DNA of 64,000 nt from Melieria omissa (Eukaryota; Arthropoda; Insecta; Diptera; Ulidiidae), in the NCBI GenBank assembly GCA_963971225.1, contig OZ020267.1, positions 30,631,298 through 30,695,297 on the forward strand. The letters run 5' to 3'. Made by a program: the position numbers and the translations under genes. The notes below the pieces were generated by a model, which worked only from the letters and a program-made list of their open reading frames with translations, made no database searches and was not told where the DNA came from. Each line of letters starts with the position of its first letter. Position 1 is the first letter of the stretch. Below are positions 1-12,698 of this stretch, one piece after another.

Positions 1-1400
1 CGAGCGCGCAATAAACTTCCACACTGATGTACGTAAAGGCAAAAGAATTAAAATCATCAGCAAAAGGCTGATTGCAGACCAACTCTCGGAAAAAAATTCT
101 GAATACCAACAAATCCCTGTCAGATGAAGCAATGTGCAGAAAAAATGCGAAAAATGCGCCGAAAGGCAAAGCCAAAGCGGAAATGCCAGTACACGCATTT
201 ACTTGACGCGCTGCTTTACGAGCCTCATAAGCAATTTGCTCGAGCGCTGTTCGCTGATCCCAGCGCCCGGCAACACGTCCGTCACTTGGCACTTGTGCGC
301 TGTCTGTGCGCACGTCTATTTGTCCATGTGTCCATGGCGCACTGCATGCATCATGCTAAAAGTATCAGCGGCATTAAAAATCGCCTTTCGACAGTTCACA
401 ACAACAACAACAACAAGCTGCACAGCTGTGCCGCTTAAGCCCAACCAGAAAAGCTGCACTTCACTCGGCCACCACAACTCGCACTCACACACACGCACAC
501 TCGCTCGCTCGCCGATTCGCTTCCATTTGCGCGGTAATGTGACTTTATTTTATTAGCGCTTCGCCTGTCCGCTTTTACACGCATCGCATTAAACATTAAA
601 GCGCACATTTCGTACGCATAAAAGCAATTGCAAATGGCCAGTGCCAGTGTGTGTGTGTGTGTGTGTGTGTATTTGTGGCTGCGTGTGTCGCGCATATCGG
701 CCGCCATATCGACATCATATCAGCGCCTATGGATATGCATTAAAATACACTTATAGCTGCACATGTGTCTCGCTCTGTGTGTGCGTTTGTGTGTTTCTGT
801 CTGTGCTGCGTGCTCGTAAAATCTCGCTGTATACGAAGAAAATTTTACGCATTTTTACGACACACCAAATGCGGCCTTGGGGAGCTGAATGCGTGCGTGA
901 AACGCCAGTCGTTGGTCGAATGCACGAATAGTCGCCTGGCTGAATGGTTGACTGAGCGATTGCCCAGCGGCGCTTAACTGCCGACAGAGTCGACAATGCT
1001 TACAAGCGTCTACATATGTTTACGTGCTTACACATACATATACACATATGCATGTGTGTGTGTGCTGACATATGTGGAGTGCAAATAAATCATTAATGGC
1101 CTAGAATTGTTAAACTTAATTTTTACCATTAAAAATACAGCACTGTGTCACTGAAACACTTCAACGCAAAAGCAAAGCGCATAAAATAAAAAGCCGCATC
1201 ATGTTCATCCTCTTACACACACACACGCACACACGCACACATTCGCTGCCTTGCTTACATGCTCGCATGCCAAGTGATTAACTGGCCGCTGATTTTGCTA
1301 TCCGTTGCCTTTTCGGATTGAGACATTTCGCTTTTGATGCGTAAAGATTGAATTTGTGTCGCAAAAATTTTACTGCGCCTTCTTTGTGATCAAGTTTCGA
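1..1400. other. Low-copy non-coding DNA with CA/TG repeats
   Basis: There is no reading frame with recognisable protein similarity. The stretch carries a (GT)12 run at 647-670, a GT-rich patch at 770-800, and CA-rich patches near 482-505 and 1215-1242, in otherwise mixed sequence. It may be intronic or intergenic DNA of a gene outside the window. Confidence 0.5.
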
Positions 1401-1920
1401 GTTGAGTGCATTCAAACAAGGGTTGGATATGGGTAGCTTTGAGTATTCTCTAAAAGATTTTCATACCAAGAAAAATTCTTGTACAAAAATCATTAGTAAC
1501 ATTGGGGACCTAAGATGGATCTTATAGGACATCTTCTTATAGCACAGGACTTTGTTTTGGACGTTCTGTACACAAATTTTGAACTCAAACCACTTGGAAT
1601 CATATTTAGTACTTGCAATTCTTGTAAGAAACCGATATTTGGGAAAGGAAGACAGGGTTGAACCACAAAATCCGTGCGCCAGTATAAGGAGAAAATCTTA
1701 CTAGGATCCTGAAATCTCAATCAAAGTCCTCTAAGTCCTATTTCAGAACCCAAAAGCAACCACAGTTGAATAATGGTTCGTTGTTTCCTAAAATGGATTT
1801 TAAAATTGTTTAAAAATCTCGGGGCTCTAGAGACCTAAAATAAGTTTAATCTTGCAGTAAGTGCAGATATTTTTTTTACCACAGGAATCCCGGAAACCAA
1901 GCGAATCATTTAGTATATTC
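1401..1920. repeat. Diverged dispersed repeat (hAT-MITE-like interior)
   Basis: The part around 1555-1632 (tctgtacacaaattttgaactc then ttgcaattcttgtaag) aligns loosely with the interior of 30715-30800 and of the CAGTGGCG-ended MITE at 32916-33067. No termini are visible. Probably an old member of the same family. Confidence 0.35.
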
Positions 1921-2091
1921 CAAAAGATTTTCATAGACCGTTCAAAAAACATCACACAAAATGCAAAAAAAAACGAGGATAGTTTGAGAAGAAGAAGAAG
2001 AAGAAGAGAAAGTGCATCACTATACATTAGTACAGGAACTTTTGGTTTACAACCTTTTTTATAAAAATTCAAAATAAGTTTTTAATAAGTA

Positions 2092-2797
2092 GTGGAGTGT
2101 GTCAGTCGGAAAAGAGGCCGAAATCCGGTAGTCTTCTTGGACACGACGAGACTACTTCCCCCAACCGTTTTCGAGGGTGCTGAAACAAAAAAAAAATTAT
2201 GTTGAGTTACTGAGCTTGTAATGTTGCGAGATTACATTAATACCGTAGCTTTGTTTTGTTAGTTTAGTGGGCACGGAAAGTGGGCGTGGTCGATTATATT
2301 ATAGCCTATGTTTGCCGCAATGACACGCTGAATCGTTTTATACCCATATTGCTATGACAAATATACCATGGCTGATTTGTCATTATAGTGGGCGTGGCGG
2401 GAAAACGTATCAGCTGGGCATGGTCAATCTCATATAAACTATGTTTAGCCCTATGAAACACAGAATCATTTTACATCAACATTTATTTACAAATATTTAG
2501 TGTAGCTTGGTTTTGTTAGTTAAGTGAGCGCGGCAAGTGGGCGTGGCCGATTTTATTATAGCCTATGTTTGCCGCAATGACACGCTGAATCGTTTTATAC
2601 CCATATTGCCTTACAAAAGCTTTCCATAGATGAGTTTTGTTACCATAGTGGGCGTAATAAGGGGGTTTTTAACCCTTTTGAGGGTCTTCCCCCGCCCAAA
2701 AAGCACCATCGTCTTCAGCACCCTCGAAAACGGGAGGGGGGAGTAGTCTCGTCGTGTCCAAGAAGACTACCATGTTCTTCCGACTGACACACTCCAC
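2092..2797. mobile_element. Non-autonomous DNA transposon with ~93-bp TIRs
   Basis: The left end 2092-2184 (starting GTGGAGTGTGTCAGTCGGAA) and right end 2714-2797 are inverted copies with few mismatches, sharing the core TAGTCTTCTTGGACACGACG. A TA lies on each side (2090-2091 and 2798-2799), consistent with a TA target duplication. The 706-bp element has no coding potential. Its interior (about 2244-2665) is made of imperfect ~130-bp direct repeats. It sits inside a tandem array, whose unit it splits. The superfamily is not certain; the TA suggests Tc1/mariner-type. Confidence 0.8.
2244..2665 (+). repeat. Internal ~130-bp direct repeats of the TIR element
   Basis: Copies at about 2244-2352 and 2502-2609 share GCCTATGTTTGCCGCAATGA and CACGCTGAATCGTTTTATAC. 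A diverged copy lies at about 2385-2485, and the start of another (atagtgggcgt) is near 2645. Each carries a GTGGGCGTGG-like motif. Confidence 0.75.
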
Positions 2798-3300
2798 TAA
2801 AGCTTTATTTTAGGATTTTCATGGCAAGTTAAAAAAACAACACACACACAAAGACAGAAAATGCTCAAAACGAGCAAAGTTTAAGAAAGAATTTACAAAA
2901 AATTTACCATCTTGACTCCACTTCTCCCATAAGAAATGAATTAGTACACATTAGTACATTTTTTTGAGACTTACTTTTTTTTTTTTTTTTTTTTTTAATT
3001 TTTTTATAATATTTGTTTAATAAAAATTCATAATAAGTTTTTAACTAGTCTTATTTTTTTATATTTTTTTATGAGATCCCAAAGGATTTTTATGGCCAGT
3101 TAAAAAAATAACACACACAAAGACAGAAAATGCTCAAAACGAGCAGAGTTTAAGAAAGAATTTACAAAAAGAATTTCCAAAAAGTTTACCATCTTTACTC
3201 AACTTCTCCCATAAGAAGTGCACTAGTACAAGAATTTTTGGTTTTTATAAAAATTTGAAATACAATTTTTATGAGACTTACAGGGCTATTCTGGCAAATA

Positions 3301-4127
3301 TAGTTGAAAGGCTTTCAAAAGATTATTGAAAGACAGATTATTGTTTGAAAGACTAAATGAAAGATTTTAGCTATTCCAACGAAAAAATCTTTCGGAAAAA
3401 GCTCTAAAATTCAACACTCGAGTGAAAAGCTGTTTGACAAAAATTCAAACAAAATTTCAAAAATTTCAAACAAACAAAACAAGATTCAAACAATTCCGGT
3501 GTCATGACAATACTCTGAAAATTTTACATTGAGTGCAGTAAACATCATGCGATGATCACATCCAAAATGTAGGGCTTAGAAAAGTTCTGCTTTTATTTAC
3601 ATATTTTTTACATGTTAATTATATAGTACCGTTAATGCTGTAAAATCCTTTACGATTCGTGTAAAGTGATGCAAGATTTTCACATCGGCAGATGATGGAG
3701 TAATGGTTGACACATGGATGCAATCTTGCGCGCCTATCGTACTTTTGATGTCGAAATGTTGGTGAAAACTGAAAGCGCTAACATTATGAAAGTGCACTCA
3801 ATGCATTATAAATTTGTCTCTACTATTTCCCCAAATTTTTCCGTAGTTTGCTCAGAATTGGTGTAGGGAAAGCGAATTTCGCTACCTTTGTGTTGCACTA
3901 TCAATGCTGCAATCGCATGGATGCTGCGTGACACTGACGATTGGCTCATTGCAGTTAGAAGGAATTTCCAACACACTGCTGGTCAGAGCCATGGCTGAAA
4001 AAGTGCATAGCTGCCAAAAGGCGTGTTGTGAATGAAATTTAGATTTGTTGCACATCAAATGTTGTTGCACACAAAGGTTTTTTAGCAGTCTGTAATTTTT
4101 CCGGAATGACTCCTCCGTTACAGCAAA
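3301..4127. other. AT-rich DNA, no gene seen
   Basis: Mixed unique-looking sequence. The reading frames on the minus strand (about 3615-3797 and 3882-4190) match nothing I recognise. The part next to 4128 may be the badly decayed 5' portion of the mariner relic that follows. Confidence 0.4.
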
Positions 4128-4928
4128 CGGATCACATTTTACACTGATGGAAGAGGCCTTAAACATCAACAGATAAACTATCCGACTCATTCTTCACGAG
4201 GCTTTGTGCAAAACAATAGGTTTGCGCAACATTTGTTCCACACACATTGAACGAGGAGCAAAAATTAATGAGAGTCAGTCATTCTAGAGACATCGTTGCA
4301 GCCGCAGAAAATGTTCCAAACTTCCTGAAAACAATTGTTACGGGTGACGAAACATGGTGTTCCCAATACGATCCAGAAACCAAGCGTCAAAGTGCGGAAT
4401 GGAAATCAAAAAACCCACCACAAGCCAAAAAAACACGAAAAGTTCCATCAAAAATCAAATGAGCATTGTTCACATTCTTCGATAGCAAAGAAATTATCCA
4501 CAAAGAATCTGTTCCAACTGGTCAAACAGTTACTACCGCATATTACCTCGAAGTTTTGAAGCGTTTGATGGCCAGAATCCGTCGTATTCGACCAGAATAC
4601 TGCGATCCAAAAAGTTGGTCTCTGTTGCACAATAATGCACCGAGTCACACAACACTCATTGTTCGTCAATTTTTGGCTCGGAATCAAGTCTGTGTGTTGA
4701 ATCATACGCCGTATGCACCTGATTTGGCACCGTACGACTTCACTTGTGTTCCCGAAACTGAAATTGAAGTTGGAAGGAGGCTTTTTTGATGACATTCAGA
4801 CCATACAACGGGCTTCGACGAGGGCACTGGAGGGAATTCCGAAAAATGAGCTGAAACACGCGTTTGAATCACTATTAAATCGATGTAACAAGTGTATTGA
4901 ATCAGGAGGAGAATTTCCGAAAAATTAG
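4128..4928 (+). pseudogene. Mariner-family transposase relic A
   Basis: Mariner transposases cut and paste DNA using a DD34D catalytic triad. The remains read, across several frames: a helix-turn-helix piece (TFTLMEEALNINR, TIRLILHEALCK), then KLMRVSHSRDIVA, FLKTIVTGDETWCSQYDPET (first catalytic Asp in GDETW), YYLEVLKRLMARIRRIRPEY, the second catalytic block as HNNAPSH, where the expected Asp is Asn, then YAPDLAPYDF and KNELKHAFESLLNRC to a stop at 4928. In-frame stops at about 4172, 4214 and 4460 and a frameshift near 4745 make it inactive. No terminal inverted repeats were found. Confidence 0.9.
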
Positions 4929-6947
4929 CAGATATCGTGTTTTAATTGTGTTTTCTAGAGGCAGTCTTAATACATAATTGTCGCACTGTGTATATCTTAG
5001 AAAATGAAAAACTGAACAAGCCAGTTTACCATGAATGACCTCTAGTTTCGTGCCTGAGGCAACATTTGGATGGCTTAAGAGTACTCTCACACTGTTTCGA
5101 ACGACCAAATTAGAACTCTTTCTTGCTTTACAGAAAATCAAAATTACATATTACCAACTAAGTGATTATTCAATGCCAATTATAATTGAAATTCATTTAA
5201 TTTGTTTCATTTGTGCTGCACTTAGCAGCTAAAATGTAAACTTCATAATGTTTAATTGATTTATAATTGAAGAATTACAACTTGAAAAAGAAAACTGTTT
5301 TTAGTTTTATTTTTTAATTTATTAGCCCATCCACTCAGTCAACGTCACTGCAGCCCACCTGCTCCATCATAATCACATTGCAATTTGTTAATTTCATGTA
5401 CGATTTTACACACCTAAATGGAAATGAGTTATGTCAATATTATGCGAATTAATTCGCGACTAATTGAAAATTTCATAAGAAATTCAATGCAAAGCAACAC
5501 TACTCATACTCGACCGCAGTTGCACGCTTAATCACAGCCGTCACTCAAACACACTCACACTCACACACACACACCTGCGCTGAGGTTGAGGCGCGCAGCT
5601 GTGTGCATAAGCAATGTGAATGATTTAAAATTAAAATTCATCTGCAATTTATCAATTATTTATGATGGTGTCCTTTTTGCATTACGCGCATGCTAATGAA
5701 TAATTTTTTTTTTGGTTGGTGCCCCTCATCCCTTCGACTCGTTTCGCACATTCTTTGCACATTTTATGGCTGATTTTTATGGCAGCCACTGCCAGCCAGC
5801 ATTGGCACTGCGGCTATTAGGCCGATGCTGGCTCTGAGTTGTTTCAATATTTCATTGCGTCACTGCATAAATATGTATGTGTGCAAGTGTGTGTGTGTGT
5901 TTGCTGGAATGCTTTTGTATTTTTGTAAATTTTTTTTGGTTACAGACTTTTGTTGGCAACACGAAGTGCGCAGCCATAATGCACACAGCCACAGCCAATG
6001 GTGACAGTTGTACCAGCAACAATAACAATAATAACAACAACAACACCAACACGCATGTATTATCATCAAAAGGACATATGCATTGCTGCTCTTTTGTGCA
6101 CGACTCAAAAAATCCCAAATGTCATGATTTTTGCGCGCCGCTCCCTCGACGCTCGCCGCCCAACGCCCAATGCCCAATCGATGCCACTGTTTGTCTTCAC
6201 AAAAATGCATACAAAATAAATAAATCGTTGCATTGCGCGAAATTTGCATTTTAAATTATTTCGTTAATGCATCTGTGCGCTGCTGCGCCGAGAATTAATG
6301 TCTTTGCATATAATTCCAACTCTACGGCCGTCAGCCGCATCCTGCCGAAGCTCGCGTGTAATTTAAAGCCGGTCGTTTCAATTTAAAAGAAAATACCGTT
6401 TTTTGTCAAATATATTTTTTCAACAAAAATTCACTTGCATGTAAATTTTTTTTCTCTCGTTGCAGTTCAGTACAGCAGCAATAATGCCGAAATCGCCATG
6501 CTCGCTGTTGGGCTTAAAATATGGAAACGGCTTATTGATACGAGAAATACATGTTGCACGCTATCTTCTTTTTTGTTGTTGTTGTTTTTTACAACAACGA
6601 AAGCTCACCATAAGTTATGTTTGGTCAGCAGCACAACTGTTCGAATGTTTTTTTAAGTCGGTATTTACTTCGAAATACATTGGAAAGCTTGTAAAATCTA
6701 CAAAACGCCAGGAAAAATTTGGTTGAGGATCGCATGTGAAAAGAAGATCAGGAAAATTGTTGCAATTGAACAAAAAATACGCTTTCAACGAAATCAATTC
6801 GACCAATGAGTGAGGAGTGAGCATTTTTCGTATTTTTTAAGTTTGACAAAGTGGTCAAAGTGATTTCGTTCGAAGCGAATTTTATGCGCAATTTTACAAA
6901 TCGTCCTAATCTTCTTTTCGTATGAAATTTTCAGTTAACTTTTTTTC
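4929..6947. other. Low-copy non-coding island
   Basis: There is no supported gene. The section 5240-6420 is rich in AATTAAT/TTAATTA-type sequence, with CA (5550-5573), TG (5889-5903) and AAC/AAT triplet runs (6018-6050), a texture often seen in fly introns and cis-regulatory DNA. The long overlapping frames at 5852-6254 on both strands come from these repeats. Confidence 0.45.
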
Positions 6948-7712
6948 TTATTTGTTGTATAGATTTTAAAGCTTTCTTGTATCAGATGATGAACGTTGGA
7001 CTTCCAAAAAAATTCATAGATACACTTTGTGAAATCTCTATAAAAGCACTTTTTTTAGTGATAAAACATAACCATGGTGGGGCGTATGAGTGATTTTTGA
7101 ATGAGTGTTGGTTTACTTTGAAGCAGGTGATTGGTGAGTTGATTTTCGATGCGATCTTCAGTACATGTTTTTTTATTTGTTGTATAGATTTCAAAACTTT
7201 CTTGTATTGGAAGGCGAACGTTGAACTTTCATAAAAATTTATACTTATTCGTTTTGTAGCAAAACTTTGTGAAATCTCAATAAACCACATTTTTAGTGAT
7301 AAAACCTAACCATATTGAACGCAACGGGGCGTATGAGTGATTTTTAATGGACTGACTGCTTTGATGCAGGAGAGGTGATTGGTGAGTTGATTTTCGATGA
7401 GATCTTCAGTAAATTTTTCTTGTTGTCGTATTGATTTTACTGCTTTCTTGTATCAGAAGACAAACGTTGGACTTAAAACAAAATTCATAGATACTCGTTT
7501 TCTAGCAAACCTTTGTGAAGTCTCTATAAAACCAACTTTAATGATAAAACCTAATCATGGTGAACGCAACGTGGCGTATGAGTGATTTGTGAATGAGTGA
7601 TTGTTTGCTTTGGTGCAACGGGGCGTATGAGTAATTTTTTAATTAGTGATTGTTTGCTTTGATGCAGGAGAGATGATTGGTGAGTTGATTTTCGAAGGCT
7701 TGAGTTCAGTAA
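6948..7712 (+). repeat. Three-unit complex tandem array, ~235-280 bp units
   Basis: Units start near 6948, 7178 and 7420. Each runs through tttcttgtat, a variable gaacgttg block, ttgtgaaatctc, gtgataaaac, gggcgtatgagtgatt, gctttgatgcaggag (or similar) and gtgattggtgagttgatttt. The third unit contains an internal duplication of the gcgtatgagt block. The array ends about 220 bp before the pentamer satellite. Confidence 0.85.
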
Positions 7713-7933
7713 TTCGGTAAAAACTTCCTTCAACTACTTCTTACATACTTCAGGCTATTTTTTCAGTCAATGGACTACGTTATCAAACTAAATAACCAAA
7801 GAGTTTTATAGTGATGTGATGTGCAGATCTTTCAAAATTGTTTGAAATGATTTGAAAAGGGTTTGAAGTAATTTGAATTGAGTTAAGGTGATTTCAAGAA
7901 ATTTTAAATAATTGTAAAATGATTTCAAATTAA
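7713..7933. other. Junction sequence between complex array and satellite
   Basis: AT-rich spacer containing a short seed of the satellite (gtgatgtgatgtg at 7812-7824) and degenerate repeats of gatttgaa/gatttcaa type just before the perfect array. Confidence 0.5.
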
Positions 7934-9890
7934 GTGATGTGATGTGATGTGATGTGATGTGATGTGATGTGATGTGATGTGATGTGATGTGATGTGATGT
8001 GATGTGATGTGATGTGATGTGATGTGATGTGATGTGATGTGATGTGATGTGATGTGATGTGATGTGATGTGATGTGATGTGATGTGATGTGATGTGATGT
8101 GATGTGATGTGATGTGATGTGATGTGATGTGATGTGATGTGATGTGATGTGATGTGATGTGATGTGATGTGATGTGATGTGATGTGATGTGATGTGATGT
8201 GATGTGATGTGATGTGATGTGATGTGATGTGATGTGATGTGATGTGATGTGATGTGATGTGATGTGATGTGATGTGATGTGATGTGATGTGATGTGATGT
8301 GATGTGATGTGATGTGATGTGATGTGATGTGATGTGATGTGATGTGATGTGATGTGATGTGATGTGATGTGATGTGATGTGATGTGATGTGATGTGATGT
8401 GATGTGATGTGATGTGATGTGATGTGATGTGATGTGATGTGATGTGATGTGATGTGATGTGATGTGATGTGATGTGATGTGATGTGATGTGATGTGATGT
8501 GATGTGATGTGATGTGATGTGATGTGATGTGATGTGATGTGATGTGATGTGATGTGATGTGATGTGATGTGATGTGATGTGATGTGATGTGATGTGATGT
8601 GATGTGATGTGATGTGATGTGATGTGATGTGATGTGATGTGATGTGATGTGATGTGATGTGATGTGATGTGATGTGATGTGATGTGATGTGATGTGATGT
8701 GATGTGATGTGATGTGATGTGATGTGATGTGATGTGATGTGATGTGATGTGATGTGATGTGATGTGATGTGATGTGATGTGATGTGATGTGATGTGATGT
8801 GATGTGATGTGATGTGATGTGATGTGATGTGATGTGATGTGATGTGATGTGATGTGATGTGATGTGATGTGATGTGATGTGATGTGATGTGATGTGATGT
8901 GATGTGATGTGATGTGATGTGATGTGATGTGATGTGATGTGATGTGATGTGATGTGATGTGATGTGATGTGATGTGATGTGATGTGATGTGATGTGATGT
9001 GATGTGATGTGATGTGATGTGATGTGATGTGATGTGATGTGATGTGATGTGATGTGATGTGATGTGATGTGATGTGATGTGATGTGATGTGATGTGATGT
9101 GATGTGATGTGATGTGATGTGATGTGATGTGATGTGATGTGATGTGATGTGATGTGATGTGATGTGATGTGATGTGATGTGATGTGATGTGATGTGATGT
9201 GATGTGATGTGATGTGATGTGATGTGATGTGATGTGATGTGATGTGATGTGATGTGATGTGATGTGATGTGATGTGATGTGATGTGATGTGATGTGATGT
9301 GATGTGATGTGATGTGATGTGATGTGATGTGATGTGATGTGATGTGATGTGATGTGATGTGATGTGATGTGATGTGATGTGATGTGATGTGATGTGATGT
9401 GATGTGATGTGATGTGATGTGATGTGATGTGATGTGATGTGATGTGATGTGATGTGATGTGATGTGATGTGATGTGATGTGATGTGATGTGATGTGATGT
9501 GATGTGATGTGATGTGATGTGATGTGATGTGATGTGATGTGATGTGATGTGATGTGATGTGATGTGATGTGATGTGATGTGATGTGATGTGATGTGATGT
9601 GATGTGATGTGATGTGATGTGATGTGATGTGATGTGATGTGATGTGATGTGATGTGATGTGATGTGATGTGATGTGATGTGATGTGATGTGATGTGATGT
9701 GATGTGATGTGATGTGATGTGATGTGATGTGATGTTATGTGATGTGATGTGATGTGATGTGATGTGATGTGATGTGATGTGATGTGATGTGATGTGATGT
9801 GATGTGATGTGATGTGATGTGATGTGATGTGATGTTCTGTGATGTTATGTGATGTTATGTGATGTGATGTGTTGTCATGTGATCTGATGT
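7934..9890 (+). repeat. GATGT pentanucleotide satellite, ~390 units
   Basis: About 1957 bp of uninterrupted (GTGAT)n. Roughly the first 1.8 kb is perfect. Variant units (gatgttatgt, gatgttctgt, gttgtcatgt, gatctgatgt) appear only from 9731, clustered at the right edge. One strand is G/T-biased without C over the perfect part. No coding meaning. Confidence 0.98.
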
Positions 9891-10568
9891 AAAGAAGAGT
9901 TGGAATCGTTCAAGCCTTGAATAGCACTGAGTCCATTCAGACCAGGAAAAGATACAAGAAAGAAAATAAATAGGAAAGGTAAAACATTGAGGGGTTAAGG
10001 GGTTTTTCTTCAATAAAGTTTCAGCTGTGTTTGCTTACGTATTTCTAAAATAAATCATTAAAAAATTTTAGCAACCACACATAAAAAATTTACCTTAAAA
10101 TTTCCACTCAAACTACTAAACTATTAAACTACTAAAACTTAAAAAATGTCAGCCTTACTTCCAACATAATTCACACTTAAATAACCAACATCAACAACCA
10201 CAAAAACTTTATTTTCCCATTGTTGGAACCAAGGCAGCATTAACCAAACAGCAAACGAAACCGATTCGCGCAATAAAACAACAATTTGTATGCACAAAAA
10301 CTTTGCTCTTTTAGCTGGCAACAAGCAAGTAAAAGACACAAAATGCTCCAAATTATGATGATTATTATTAATAATGAAGACGAGTAATGGAGTATGAACC
10401 AGTTAGGTAGGAAAAAGCACCGCGAGAGCGAAAGCAAGTAGCGTAACCAAAACCGAACGCAGACAAGCGAGCAAATTAAATGAATGAACTAATGAAAAAA
10501 AAAACAAGCAATAACAGCAACGCCACAACACAAACACACTGTCAGCAACTATAACAACACAGCAACGA

Positions 10569-10666
10569 CAATAAGAAAAACAACAACAATAAGAAAAACA
10601 ACAGCAATAAGAAAAACAGCAACAATAAGAAAAACAACAACAACAAGAAAAACAACAACAATAACT
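10569..10666 (+). repeat. 18-bp minisatellite (aataagaaaaacaacaac)
   Basis: Five to six tandem copies of an 18-bp unit of the form aataagaaaaacaacaac, with substitutions at the last two triplets (caacag, cagcaa, caacaa). Confidence 0.85.
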
Positions 10667-11390
10667 GCTGTTAACACCACAAGACAATGAATTCGTTGGG
10701 GTAGAGAGTGTGGCACAAAAAATTAATGAAAATTCTTGTGTTCACCAATTAATTGCTGACAGCTGCAGCGACAGCAAAAACAGCCACAACACTTCTCATA
10801 CACATTGCTTGCCACAAGTAGCAAAGAGTTCGAAAACTTTCGGCTGGAAACGCAGGTTTCTTTGGCAACTTTAGCGACGAGTCGCTTTTAAGTCGAGCAG
10901 GCTGGCAGCAGACAACCGCAACAAATTGTTACAGATCATAACGTTTGATAGCATCCGGCAGGCAAGGAAAGTCGCAAACTACAATGCTGTCATAAACAAT
11001 AATAACAGCGACACTAACAGCACAGCATCAAACAATGAAATTTCAATGGCCAACGCACACAAAAAGCGACTGTTGGTTTGATGGCAGTTTTGTTGTATGT
11101 TTGAGCACAAAATTGCAGAAAATGAGTTGCTAAGTTCATGGCCCACACAACAATTGCACACTTACACACACACACACACACTTTTATACACAAACAACAA
11201 ATACTTTATTTACGCTTCCCGCGACATGCGACAGTGAAGCAGAAAAACACCAACAATGCGTAAAACAACGCAACGCTGCATTTGTTTAGGCTTTCGAATA
11301 GTTTTCATTTTGTGAGAACATATTTAATTACATTAACGAAAGCTTTTAACATTACACAAAGCCCAAAATTTCCACAAAAACAGACAACAT

Positions 11391-11450
11391 CCAATCACCT
11401 CGCGCGCATCAAAGCAAAAATCACTCATACGACCCGTTGCGTTCGCCATG
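11391..11450 (-). repeat. Isolated inverted fragment of the 6948-7712 repeat
   Basis: The reverse complement reads catggcgaacgcaacggg, tcgtatgagtgatttttgc, tttgatgcgcgcgaggtgattgg. This is close to the central block of the three-unit array about 4 kb away, but in opposite orientation and without the spacer gaatgagtgattg present in two array units. Confidence 0.75.
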
Positions 11451-12698
11451 TTTCTGACAATAGGTAATAATAACAAAAGCTACAACAACAACAGCAACAA
11501 CCAGCAGTGCAGCAAAATCTAATCAGGCTCAACTAATGCCATAATAAAATATGCACATTAATTATCAATTTGTGCACCCAACCCAACCCGCCGCTCTCCC
11601 TTTGCCGTTCTTTCAATTCCGCCTAATGCTCAAAATGTCGCTTTTTGTTCGCTCGAACGCCAACTGAGCATAGCAACCAAAAAATTTCTTGCTTGCAACG
11701 CATAAATTTGCTACCACTATGCGAGTTCACCGTGCGCCCCTCCCTCCCCGTTCCAATCGGCTGCATTCACTTGCAATGTGCCGGCTGACTCGCGCGCTGC
11801 AAATAACGCTTCACAGTTATTTCGTAATTAAATTTTGGCATTTGCATTGTTTTTGTTTTTGGTTATTATGCGTGTTAGAGTTGTTGTTATTGTTGTTGTT
11901 GTAGTTTTTCGCGCAGCAAATATTCCTTAATAGCATAACGAAGCGCTTTGGCCAACTCACACCAGCCAACTCGGCTGCAGCAAAAATTCGCATATTTGTG
12001 CGCCGCTGCGCCGCTTTGTTTTCCATATTAAATGCATTGCTGATGGCACAACACCATAACTGTTAATTACGCGCACAAGCAGTTAGATACGCGCACACAC
12101 ACACACACACACAGATGCGCATGAAACGCCCCCCTCGCGCCCTGACTCAAAGCGTATCGAATGAGTGGAGCGCCGGTACCGGCGTGGCAGCCAACAGATG
12201 TTGCATGTTGTGCATAGTTGTTGTTGTTATTGTTTTCATTTTACCAAAAACGGTGGCGTTTCGGATGAGAGAGGGGGCGGGGATACAGTAGGAACGAACC
12301 CAAGCACGCAACAGCAACAAGAATCGTTTAATTTGGCAGCGCAACGTTGGTCCGTTGCACTTCGTTTGAAATTCAAATTTGAAATTTCTAATGGCGGTTT
12401 TAAATAATATCATTATGCGCCCAAAACTGTGCATGTATGTGTGCGTATGTCATCTGTACAAGTATGAGTGTGAACGAAGCCGCAGCATGTCTGCTGCAAG
12501 TTCACATTTGTGTTTTTCTGATTTGATAGCAAATTTTCGCACTTTAACCTTTGTTTTTGCAACATAATTACCAAAATCATGGATGACTGCCATTCGCACA
12601 ATTTGCAAAGCGAAAATCTGTTTAGAGACATTCGATAAAAATAATTTATGTGTGGTTGCAAATCACAAAAAAAACAGGATGTTTTGCTAAATTCGTCA

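Larger units (their letters stand above)
1921..3300 (+). repeat. AT-rich tandem repeat, unit about 270 bp
   Basis: Two well-matched units (about 2810-3075 and 3076-3290) share ggattttcatggc, the run acacacaaagacagaaaatg, ctcaaaacgagc and cttctcccataagaa. A third, more diverged unit occupies about 1921-2091 and is interrupted by the inverted-repeat element at 2092-2797. Confidence 0.7.
9891..12698. other. Low-copy non-coding island
   Basis: There is no supported gene. The island contains AAC/CAA-type repeats at 10490-10670, a (CA)n run at 11165-11181, TTG runs near 11880-11902 and 12220-12232, and a (CA)10 at 12092-12112. The many short frames here are produced by these repeats. Confidence 0.45.

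Noticed and set aside
5852..6254. Three overlapping frames of 88-129 codons
   Set aside because: They are produced by AAC/AAT and TG repeats and have no protein similarity.
7934..9890. CRISPR array or coding repeat
   Set aside because: The units are 5-bp direct repeats without spacers, which is a simple satellite.
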